From JAJRXK01 sp964593155 (GTDB taxonomy: Bacteria > Krumholzibacteriota > Krumholzibacteriia > JAJRXK01): a stretch of 64,000 nucleotides of DNA. The stretch spans positions 1-64,000 of the forward strand of contig CAZQHE010000003.1 of the NCBI GenBank assembly GCA_964593155.1. Direction: 5' to 3'. Positions 46,819-54,260 of this stretch are shown here, piece by piece. How positions within the stretch are numbered: position 1 is the stretch's first letter; each line of letters begins with the position of its first letter. The notes beneath the pieces were generated by a model. The model was not told the DNA's origin. It did not search any database and was given only the letters and a program-made list of their open reading frames with translations. The position numbers were made by a program, and so were the translations under genes.

Positions 46819-48589
46819 TCAGCGAACCAACGTGAGCTTGACCACCCGCGTGGCATCGGGCGTGCTCAGCCGCGCGTGGTAAGTGCCCGAGGCTGCCGCG
46901 TGGCCGGCGTCGTCGACACCGGACCACACCACCTCGTGCCGACCGTGGTCGAGTACGTCGTCCACCAGGGTGCACACCCGACGCCCCGCGGTGTCGTACA
47001 CCCGCAGTTGCACCGGCGTGCCGTCGGACGGCAGCTCGAACGACAGCTCCGTCGCCGGGTTGAAGGGATTCGGTACCGGCGCGTGCAGCACCACCGAACG
47101 CAACGGCACCGGCGCATCGGTCGTCGTGGTCGGCGCCGCCGCCTCGCACTCGTTGCCCGCGTCGTCCACCACCGCCAGACGGTAGGTGTCCCCCCAGGTC
47201 CCCGTGTCGTCGTGCCACGACGTCGCCGTCGTCTCGCACACCAGCTCCTGCGCCTTCGCCGCGCGCGTCCGGTACAGACGGAACACAAGGAAGTCCGGAG
47301 CCGTGCTCGGCGACCAGCTCAGGTACACCCCTTCGGTCGTGTACGACACCGCGAAGCCGGAGGTCGGCTCGGGCACCAGGTCGTCGACCGAGTAGCCGCT
47401 GTCCGGTACGGACTGATAGTACACCAGCGGGTCGTCGGTCATCGCCCGCAGCAGGAAGCTCGACCACCAGATGCCGGCCGACGTGGAATCGCCCAGCGTG
47501 GGAACCACGCACTGGTACACGTCGTCGCCGGCGGCGGGAACGCTGGCCACGTAATCCCAGCCGTCGAGCTTGGCCCCGGAGTCCTCGCGACGATAGATGT
47601 CGTAGGAGAGGATCGTGGGCGCGGTGGGGCCGTCGTACTCCGAGCGCAGCCACTCCAGGCGCACCTGACGGCCCTGGTCGTTGCCGACGTCGGTGACCGA
47701 CAGCAGCCGGGGAGCCGGGGAGTACTCGACCTGGACGGCGAGGTCGTCGTAGCGGACCCAGTCGTCGGTCTGCTGGACCGGATCCCCCCACTCGCTCGCG
47801 TAGATCACCCCCTGGACCTTCTCCAGCCGTTGTCCACGAAGGAACTCCCCCTCGTACCAGGAACGCGGCGGCCGGTAGCCCGCGATGTCCTGGGTCTCGC
47901 CGTTCACGGTGATCGACACGTACTCGTCACCGGCGTGGTCGATCACCAGCTGCACGTGGTGCCACGTATCCCACGCCNNNNNNNNNNTGCCGACCCTGCT
48001 CCGCCAGCCGCTCGCCCGTCAGCGCCAGGCCCGCCAGGTCCTGGCCGACGGTCAGAGGAATCGGAAGTCCCCCCGATCCCACCGGCGAATGGAAGACCTG
48101 GACGTCGAGGCCGGTGACGTCGCGGGGGGCCTGCTGACCCGACACCAGGCGAACGCCACCGATGAGGAAGCCCGGGTGCGGTCCGCCGACGGCTTCGACG
48201 TCGGCGCGGTAGAGGTTCTGGGTCGTGGTGTCGCTCGAGCGGCAGAAGACGTCGAAGGACAATCGCACGATCGCCACCTGCGTCAGGTCCACCCACTCGT
48301 CGAATTCGCGGTAGCCGTAGGTCTGCACGCCGGAGGCGTTCGTGATCGGAGCGTAGAGTTCGAGGCAACGGCCGGGGTCACCGCCGCTGCCGAGGATCTG
48401 GGCGCTCGCATCGCCGCTCAGCGACCGGTACCACCAGTCCTGATCGGCCGCGCCGGGGTGGCCGGTGAGATCCCCGGCGGTGCAGTCCTCGAAATCTGTG
48501 GAGTAGACGATGGTCTCTGCCGTCGACGGAACGACCGCACCGAGGATCCAGACGATCACCAGCGATGCGGTCAGGGCGCGATGAGCCAT
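46819..48589 (-). CDS. Secreted LamG-like protein with FlgD-like sorting tail (10-N gap inside)
   Basis: Signal peptide MAHRALTASLVIVWILGAVV. N-terminal jelly-roll pattern (ETIVYSTDFEDCTAGDLTGHPGAADQDWW, later WDTWHHVQLVIDHAGDEY) typical of LamG/concanavalin-like carbohydrate-binding folds; then fibronectin-like strands, and a C-terminal FlgD-like domain (PVPNPFNPATELSFELPSDG ... SGTYHARLSTPDATRVVKLTLVR). Ten Ns at 47978-47987 put the two halves out of frame by one. If the true insert is zero (or any multiple of three) the frame is continuous, giving 586 residues with Gln bridging GR and AWDT. No catalytic motif. Confidence 0.75.
47978..47987. other. 10-N scaffold gap
   Basis: Ten Ns inside the secreted LamG-like gene. 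The coding frames on either side differ by one nucleotide relative to a 10-nt insert, so the number 10 is a placeholder. No overlapping sequence is visible at the edges. Confidence 0.8.
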
Positions 48590-48812
48590 GACTTCCCTCC
48601 CAGGAATCGTTTGTCCAGGCCGAGAGGGACCCACGGCGAGGATTCTAGCCCGGAACCGCATCCGTGACCCATCGTGCAGCGGCACCACTTCTGTCCGGCC
48701 CGGGGAGAGGGTTGGGGACGCTCCCCATCTCGTCGTGATCGCACGCGGCTACAGTGTCGGGACGAATTCGTCGATCCGTGAACGGGATCCGACCCGACCC
48801 AGGAGGTGGACC

Positions 48813-49418
48813 GTGCAGGTCCCACTCGAACTGACCTTCCGCGGCGTGAAGAAGACCGAGGCCCTCGACGCCCTCGTCCGCGACAAGGTCGAGAAGCTGC
48901 ACCGCGTGTGCGACTACCTCACGAGCTGCCGCGTCGCGGTGGAACGGCCGCAGGGCAACCCGTCGGCCGGGAGTTCCTACCGCGTGCGCGTGGCGGTGCA
49001 GGTTCCCCGTGGCCACGAACTGGTCGCCGTCCGCGAGCCGAGCCAGGGCACGGTGAACGACACTCTCGAGACGGTGATCCATCGCACCTTCGACGCCATG
49101 CGGAGTCAGCTGGAGCAGCTCGTGGCCAAGCAGCGGCGCGACGTGAAGGCGCATCCGTCGCAGGACATGGTCGGCATCGTCGACCAGTTGTTCCCCGACG
49201 AGGATCACGGCTTCCTCAAGACGCCGGAAGGCGAGAGCGTCTACTTCCATCGAAACGCGGTGGTGAACGCCGATCTCGAGGATCTCGTGGTGGGAACCGG
49301 CGTCCGTTACGTCGAGGAGATGGGCGAGCACGGGCCCCAGGCGAGCACCGTGCAGGTGGTCGCGCGCGTCGGCGGACCCCGACGCGGGGAGGCCCGTGAG
49401 GAAGCCGGAGAGCAGTGA
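48813..49418 (+). CDS. hpf: Long-form ribosome hibernation factor (HPF/RaiA) with cold-shock-like tail
   Basis: 201 aa. The N-terminal HPF/RaiA domain (about 1-105) begins VPLELTFRGVKKTEALDALVRDKVEKL and has RVAVERPQGNPSAG. After a linker, residues 135-195 look like a cold-shock/OB domain: DEDHGFLKTPEGESVYFHRNAV, DLVVGTGVRYVEE. HPF proteins bind the 30S subunit and inactivate ribosomes in starvation; the fused cold-shock domain might bind mRNA. GTG start with AGGAGG 7 nt upstream. A promoter for the next gene follows. Confidence 0.85.
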   Translation: MQVPLELTFRGVKKTEALDALVRDKVEKLHRVCDYLTSCRVAVERPQGNPSAGSSYRVRVAVQVPRGHELVAVREPSQGTVNDTLETVIHRTFDAMRSQLEQLVAKQRRDVKAHPSQDMVGIVDQLFPDEDHGFLKTPEGESVYFHRNAVVNADLEDLVVGTGVRYVEEMGEHGPQASTVQVVARVGGPRRGEAREEAGEQ

Positions 49419-49431
49419 CCAGGGCACCGGT

Positions 49432-49460
49432 TTGTCCGGCTCCGGACGCGGTGTTAGACT
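49432..49460 (+). promoter_or_regulatory. Promoter for the secreted amylase gene
   Basis: TTGTCC (49432-49437) and TAGACT (49455-49460) with a 17-nt spacer, in the gap after the HPF gene. The -10 lies 53 nt before the amylase GTG. Confidence 0.5.
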
Positions 49461-49512
49461 GAACCGTCGAAGGCGCGTCCCGCGCCGACACCCCCCGTGG
49501 AAGGCGAATCCC

Positions 49513-51759
49513 GTGTCCAGAGCCGCGGCTCGTTTCTCGGCGTTCCTCTGCCTACTCGCCGCCGTCGTCGTGCCCGCGGCGGCGAACGCGGTGTCGATCG
49601 ACTTCCGCGTGCGCATGGCCCACCAGATCGAACTCGGCAACTTCGATCCCGCGACCGAGTTCGTCGACCTCGCCGGACCCTTCAACGGCTGGGGTGCCGA
49701 GGAACTGATCGTCCTGTCCGACGCCGACGGCGACTCGATCCACGAGGTCACCGTGCACGGCTTCACCCCGGGCGAGACCATCGAGTTCAAGTTCCGTCTG
49801 AACGGCGATTGGGACGGCCGCGAGGAGTTCCCGGGCGGCGGACCCAACCGCAGCTACACGGTCCGGTCGAGCGACAACGAGATCCTCGTTTGGTACGGCG
49901 ACCGCGCGCCCGACGCCGGCGTGGGCGAGCTGTCGTGGTGGAACGACACCGTGTTCTACGAGATCTTCGTGCGCAGCTTCCACGACAGCGACGGCGACGG
50001 CATCGGGGACTTCCAGGGCCTGACCGACAAGCTCGACTACCTGAACGACGGCGACCCGAGCACCGACGACGACCTGGGCGTGACCGGGATCTGGCTGATG
50101 CCTATCCACGAGTCGCCGACCTATCACGGCTACGACACGATCGATTACCGCTCGATCAACCCGGACTACGGCACGCTCGAGGACTTCCGCACCTTCCTCG
50201 ACGCCGCCCACGCCCGCGGGATCCGCGTGATCATCGACTACGTCATGAACCACGCGTCGACACAGCACCCGTGGTTCGTCGCGGCCCGGCAGGGCAACCC
50301 CACGTATCGTGACTACTTCGTGTGGTCTCCGAGCGATCCCGGACAGACCGGACCCTGGGGCCAGCCGGTGTGGCACCGCGATGCTTCGGGGTACTACTAC
50401 TACGGGCTGTTCTGGAGCGGCATGCCCGACCTGAACTACGACGAACCGGCAGTGCGAACGGCGATGTTCGACACGGCCACGTGGTGGCTCGACACGATCG
50501 GCGTCGACGGCTTCCGGCTCGACGCGGTCCTTTACATCGACGAGACCGACGGGCAGCTGCAGAACACCCCGGAGACCTTCGACTTCTGGCGCGACTTCAA
50601 CCTGCACGTGAAGTCGGTGGACCCCGACGCCATGTCGGTGGGCGAGGCCTGGACGAACTCCTCGACCGTCCGCCAGTACGTGATCGAGGACCGTCTGGAT
50701 TTCTGCTTCGAGTTCGAGCTGGCCAATGCCATGCTCGGCGCCGTGAACAGCGGCGACGCGCAGGGCCTGGCCTACAAGGCCGACCAGGTCTACGGGCTCT
50801 ACCCCTACCTGCAGTACGCCACCTTCCTCACCAACCACGACCAGAACCGCGTGATGAACGTGCTCGGCGAGGACGTCGATCGCATGAAGGTGGCCGCGGG
50901 AATCTACCTCACCCAGCCCGGCGTGCCCTTCCTCTACTACGGCGAGGAAGTGGGCATGCTCGGCACCAAGCCCGATCCCGAGATCCGGCGCCCCATGCAG
51001 TGGACCGATGGCCCGAACGCCGGCTTCACCACCGGTGTGCCCTGGAACGAGATCGGACCGAACGCCGCGGACTTCAACGTCGAGGACCTGCGACAGGACC
51101 CGAATTCCCTGTGGAGCTGGTACCGCGATCTCGTCGCCGTACGCAACGACACACCGGCGCTTCGTCGCGGCGAGTACCTGCCGCTCGCAACCGGGGATCC
51201 GACGGTGCTCGCCTACCTGCGCCGCTACGAGGCGCAGACGGTGCTCTGCATGATCAACGTGGGCGACACCGCACGCAGTGGAGTCACCCTCGACGGCACC
51301 AGCGACCAGTGGGCGGCCGGAGACGTGGTCCTGCGCGATCTCCTGGGCACCGATCCGGACATCGACACGACGATCGACCCGTCCTTCGACCTCGCCGGGC
51401 TCGACCTCGACGCGCACGACGTGCGGATCTACGAGGTCACGCGAGCGACGGGTGTGGACGAGCCCACCGAAGATCCCGAGACGGGCTTCCACCTGCGGCC
51501 ACTGCGCCCCAATCCCTTCGACGGTTCCACGACGATCCGCTACACGCTGAGCGAGACGACGCAGGTGCGGTTGGCCGTGTACGACCTCGCCGGCCGCGAG
51601 GTCGCCCGGCTACACGAGGGATCGGTCGCGGCCGGAAGCCACACGGTGCACTGGTCCGGCCGCGACGACCGTCAGCGCCGCCTGGGCAGTGGCGTGTACT
51701 TCGTGCGGCTGCAGGCCGACGGCCGCAGCCGGGTCGAGAAGGCGATCCTGACCCGCTGA
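49513..51759 (+). CDS. Secreted GH13 alpha-amylase-family glycoside hydrolase with FlgD-like tail
   Basis: 748 aa. GTG start giving a signal peptide (VSRAAARFSAFLCLLAAVVV). An N-terminal CBM48/E-set-like domain (about 30-120, FNGWGAEELIV, KFRLNGDWDGREEFPGG), then the GH13 TIM barrel. Catalytic residues: Asp337 (GFRLDAVLY), Glu378 (SVGEAW), Asp443 (TNHDQNR). The final 80 residues form a FlgD-like Ig sorting domain (LRPNPFDGSTTIRYTLSE, GVYFVRLQADGRSRVEKAILTR). Hydrolyses alpha-1,4-glucans such as starch or glycogen outside the cell; released sugars would feed the glycolytic genes here. Convergent with the TIM-barrel gene 12 nt away. Confidence 0.9.
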   Translation: MSRAAARFSAFLCLLAAVVVPAAANAVSIDFRVRMAHQIELGNFDPATEFVDLAGPFNGWGAEELIVLSDADGDSIHEVTVHGFTPGETIEFKFRLNGDWDGREEFPGGGPNRSYTVRSSDNEILVWYGDRAPDAGVGELSWWNDTVFYEIFVRSFHDSDGDGIGDFQGLTDKLDYLNDGDPSTDDDLGVTGIWLMPIHESPTYHGYDTIDYRSINPDYGTLEDFRTFLDAAHARGIRVIIDYVMNHASTQHPWFVAARQGNPTYRDYFVWSPSDPGQTGPWGQPVWHRDASGYYYYGLFWSGMPDLNYDEPAVRTAMFDTATWWLDTIGVDGFRLDAVLYIDETDGQLQNTPETFDFWRDFNLHVKSVDPDAMSVGEAWTNSSTVRQYVIEDRLDFCFEFELANAMLGAVNSGDAQGLAYKADQVYGLYPYLQYATFLTNHDQNRVMNVLGEDVDRMKVAAGIYLTQPGVPFLYYGEEVGMLGTKPDPEIRRPMQWTDGPNAGFTTGVPWNEIGPNAADFNVEDLRQDPNSLWSWYRDLVAVRNDTPALRRGEYLPLATGDPTVLAYLRRYEAQTVLCMINVGDTARSGVTLDGTSDQWAAGDVVLRDLLGTDPDIDTTIDPSFDLAGLDLDAHDVRIYEVTRATGVDEPTEDPETGFHLRPLRPNPFDGSTTIRYTLSETTQVRLAVYDLAGREVARLHEGSVAAGSHTVHWSGRDDRQRRLGSGVYFVRLQADGRSRVEKAILTR

Positions 51760-51771
51760 TCGCGCCGACGA

Positions 51772-52668
51772 TCAGGCCTTCTCCTCGATGTCCATGCTCT
51801 GCAGCGGGCCCTCGCCTGTCCTGCCGAAGAGCGCCACCCGACGCGACAGGTCACGCAGGAACCATCGGGCGTGTCGCGCGCGCTCGAGCATCTCGTCGGG
51901 TTCGACTTCGAGGTCGCCGGACAGCTCGAGCACGAGCCCGCCGGCGAAGCGGATCCTCCGCAGCTCGCCCACCAGACGCAGCCAGTCGATCTCGCCCTCG
52001 CCGGGGGGCAGGTGGTCGTCGTAGTCGCCCCGGTTGTCGTGGACGTGCAACATGCGCAGGTGTCCGGCGAACTTGCGCACGATCTCGGTGATGTCGCGCG
52101 CGAGGTGCGCGTGACCGGTGTCCAGACACACGCCCACCTCGACCCGCCGGATGTCGCCGAGGATCCACAGCATGTCGCTGGCGTTGCCGAACAACAGGTG
52201 CGGTAACATGTTCTCGAGGCAGAAGCCGATCCCGAGCTGCGCGCAGCGCTGCGACACGACGTCGAGAACCGAGGCCGCGTTCCGCAGACGGTGCAAGCGT
52301 TCCTCGGCCGGCGGCTCCTCCGACATCTCCGGCCCCGGGTGGATCACGAAGTACCGCACGTTCATCTGCGCCGCGGCTTCGGCCGATCGCAGGATCTCCT
52401 CGCGCGAATAGGCACGCCTCTCGTCGTCGAGCGACGTGATGTCGATGTCCCGCCCGTAGGGCGCGTGGAAGGAGTATGCCTCGAGGTTCAGATCGCGCAG
52501 TCTTCGCACCAGGGACTCGAGCGCATCGCGGTCGTGGTAGTCGAAGTGCTTCTCGGCGGAACAGATCTCCAGCATGGAGAATCCGCCGTGGTAGATGGGT
52601 TCGAGGACGTCGAAGATGCTCCGGTCGTAGAAGCAGCCCGTCGACAGACCCACCGGCCAGTCGCTCAT
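51772..52668 (-). CDS. Endonuclease-IV-like / sugar-phosphate-isomerase-like TIM barrel protein
   Basis: 298 aa. Metal-site residues of the xylose-isomerase-like/endonuclease IV fold are all present: His68 (SFHAPYG), His110 (VIHPG), Glu152 (LENM), Asp183 and His186 (CLDTGHAHLAR), His208/His210 (LHVHDN), an Asp-His (DDHLPPGEGEIDW) and Glu248 (LELSG). The same fold serves sugar isomerases, so it cannot be called an AP endonuclease by sequence alone. ATG at 52668 preferred: GAGGAG lies 6 nt upstream and it overlaps the upstream gene's stop (ATGA). Adjacent primase-like gene suggests DNA repair (inference). Confidence 0.72.
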   Translation of the reverse strand: MSDWPVGLSTGCFYDRSIFDVLEPIYHGGFSMLEICSAEKHFDYHDRDALESLVRRLRDLNLEAYSFHAPYGRDIDITSLDDERRAYSREEILRSAEAAAQMNVRYFVIHPGPEMSEEPPAEERLHRLRNAASVLDVVSQRCAQLGIGFCLENMLPHLLFGNASDMLWILGDIRRVEVGVCLDTGHAHLARDITEIVRKFAGHLRMLHVHDNRGDYDDHLPPGEGEIDWLRLVGELRRIRFAGGLVLELSGDLEVEPDEMLERARHARWFLRDLSRRVALFGRTGEGPLQSMDIEEKA

Positions 52669-54059
52669 GTCCATCTCCTCTCCAGCGCGCGCCGTCGCCA
52701 GTCGGTGAGGTCACAATCCCCGAAGGGCCGCGCGCACAGGCCCTTCTCCTTCTCCGACTGGCAGTTGTAGTCGACGAGTTCGTCGTTGCCGACGGCGATC
52801 CAGCTCGCGAAGAGCCGGGTGTAGAAGTCGGCCCGGGTGGCGGCGTCGTAGTGGTACCAGCGGCCGCCCCATCCGTGGTCGCGCTCGTACTTCGAACGGA
52901 TCAGTCCGGCCACGTCGCGGGGGTGCCACCCGTCGGCCCACAGGGTGGCCACCAGACGGCGGATCCCCGCCGGTTGCAGCAGGACGTCGTTCGGCCTCCG
53001 GACCGATTCGGCCACGCAGGGTGGCAATCGGTCGAGGTCCAGCGTGTCGTAGGTCTCGGCCCAGCGCTCCGGTGGCTCGGGCTGGTGGTCGTAGTACCAG
53101 TCGTGGAACCGGGCCAGCGGCGAGCCGCGGTAGTCCTCGATCAGTCGACGGGTTCCGTCGGATCCGTCGGGGATGCGAGCCGACGCCCGCCGCGCCAGGT
53201 CCCGGGCCCGGTCGGGATCGCGCATGACGTCGATCGCCGCCCTGGTGTCGAACTCGTGCTGTGGTACGGCGAAGAGCAGGGGCAGTCCGGCGTGTCGATC
53301 GGGCGAGAACAGCCCCGGCTTCAGCCAGGGCTTCAGGTAGGCCGAGAAGGGCACGCGGATCATTCGCGTGTGTACCGGATCGCCGTATTCGGACAGATCG
53401 ATCGACAGACCCTCGCGCCCCCGCTCTCCGGGCCCCACCCGGACGTCGGTCAACTCGACGGGGATCTCGCAGTGCGGCGCCGCCTCCTCCACGAAGCGAT
53501 GCGAAAGACGCTCCATGACCAGACCCAGCCCGGCGTGTCCCCGGCACGCCTCCACCGGAAGTCGGTCCCCCCGTGGCGAGCGGATGGTCGCATTCGTCAG
53601 AGCCATGTGGCGCGGCATCCGGCCCATGGCGACGAGCGAGGACGCCGCGGGCGTTCCGTACGGGACGCGCCACACGAAGTGGTGTCCGCGGCCGGTGAGC
53701 AGGTGTAATGCGGACACGCCGTAGTCGGCCAGCACCTCTTCGATGGCATCCACCAGGGGCTGCTGGAGCCGGAACGCGCGCTGCGGATCCTCGATTGCCT
53801 CGCCAGGGTAGTCGTAGTTCACGTACTCGATGTCGAGGTGTGCGATCAGCCCCTCGTGGTCCCAGAGTGAGCGGCCGACCTCCCATCCCGCCTCGAGGAA
53901 CGCGTCGAGCCGCTCCGACCCGTGCCGGTGCACGCCGCCGTCGGCGCTGTCGCAACGGCACAGGTACGCGCAGGTCGCCTCGCCGTCGGAGGGACCACCC
54001 AGGAACTCCCGCATGCGCCGGCGCACATGGGGATCGCCGTAGTACGAACGCAGGTCCAC
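52665..54059 (-). CDS. Primase-polymerase-like protein: AEP catalytic domain fused to PriL-type Fe-S domain
   Basis: 464 aa, soluble. By eye the N-terminal half carries the three motifs of archaeo-eukaryotic primases: Asp76-x-Glu78 in LIAHLDIEYV; the Gly-His nucleotide motif LTGRGHHFVW (122-130, His126); and a third Asp221 in LSIDLSEYG, continuing to TRMIRVPFSAYLKPW as PriS enzymes read RxPFSxHxKTG. The C-terminal 120 residues match the Fe-S domain of the PriL/Pri2 subunit: PPC (Cys348), then YNC, GLC and GDC (433, 442, 449). An extra Cys/His-rich N-terminus (CAYLCRCDSADGGVHRH) may bind zinc. Coupled (ATGA) to the endonuclease-IV-like gene. Divergent from the P-type ATPase. Confidence 0.6.
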   Translation of the reverse strand: MDLRSYYGDPHVRRRMREFLGGPSDGEATCAYLCRCDSADGGVHRHGSERLDAFLEAGWEVGRSLWDHEGLIAHLDIEYVNYDYPGEAIEDPQRAFRLQQPLVDAIEEVLADYGVSALHLLTGRGHHFVWRVPYGTPAASSLVAMGRMPRHMALTNATIRSPRGDRLPVEACRGHAGLGLVMERLSHRFVEEAAPHCEIPVELTDVRVGPGERGREGLSIDLSEYGDPVHTRMIRVPFSAYLKPWLKPGLFSPDRHAGLPLLFAVPQHEFDTRAAIDVMRDPDRARDLARRASARIPDGSDGTRRLIEDYRGSPLARFHDWYYDHQPEPPERWAETYDTLDLDRLPPCVAESVRRPNDVLLQPAGIRRLVATLWADGWHPRDVAGLIRSKYERDHGWGGRWYHYDAATRADFYTRLFASWIAVGNDELVDYNCQSEKEKGLCARPFGDCDLTDWRRRALERRWT

Positions 54060-54260
54060 GGTCTCGGTCCGTTTCGGCCCGGAGACGGGCCGGTGTGGGG
54101 TGGAGTCCCAGGATGGCCCCGCGACACCGGGAAGTCAGAGGGGGGATCTCCCGAGGAGCCGGTCCGGAGGCGACACCCGGGCCCGTCGTGCGACGACCCG
54201 CCCTCGGGTCGGGCGCTCCCCGGTCGCGGTCGGGTGCGGTGCCTGCGACCGTCCTGTCCC

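Noticed and set aside
52669..52674. ATG at 52674 as the start of the TIM-barrel gene
   Set aside because: It abuts the GAGGAG site. ATG 52668 has proper spacing and an ATGA overlap with the upstream stop.
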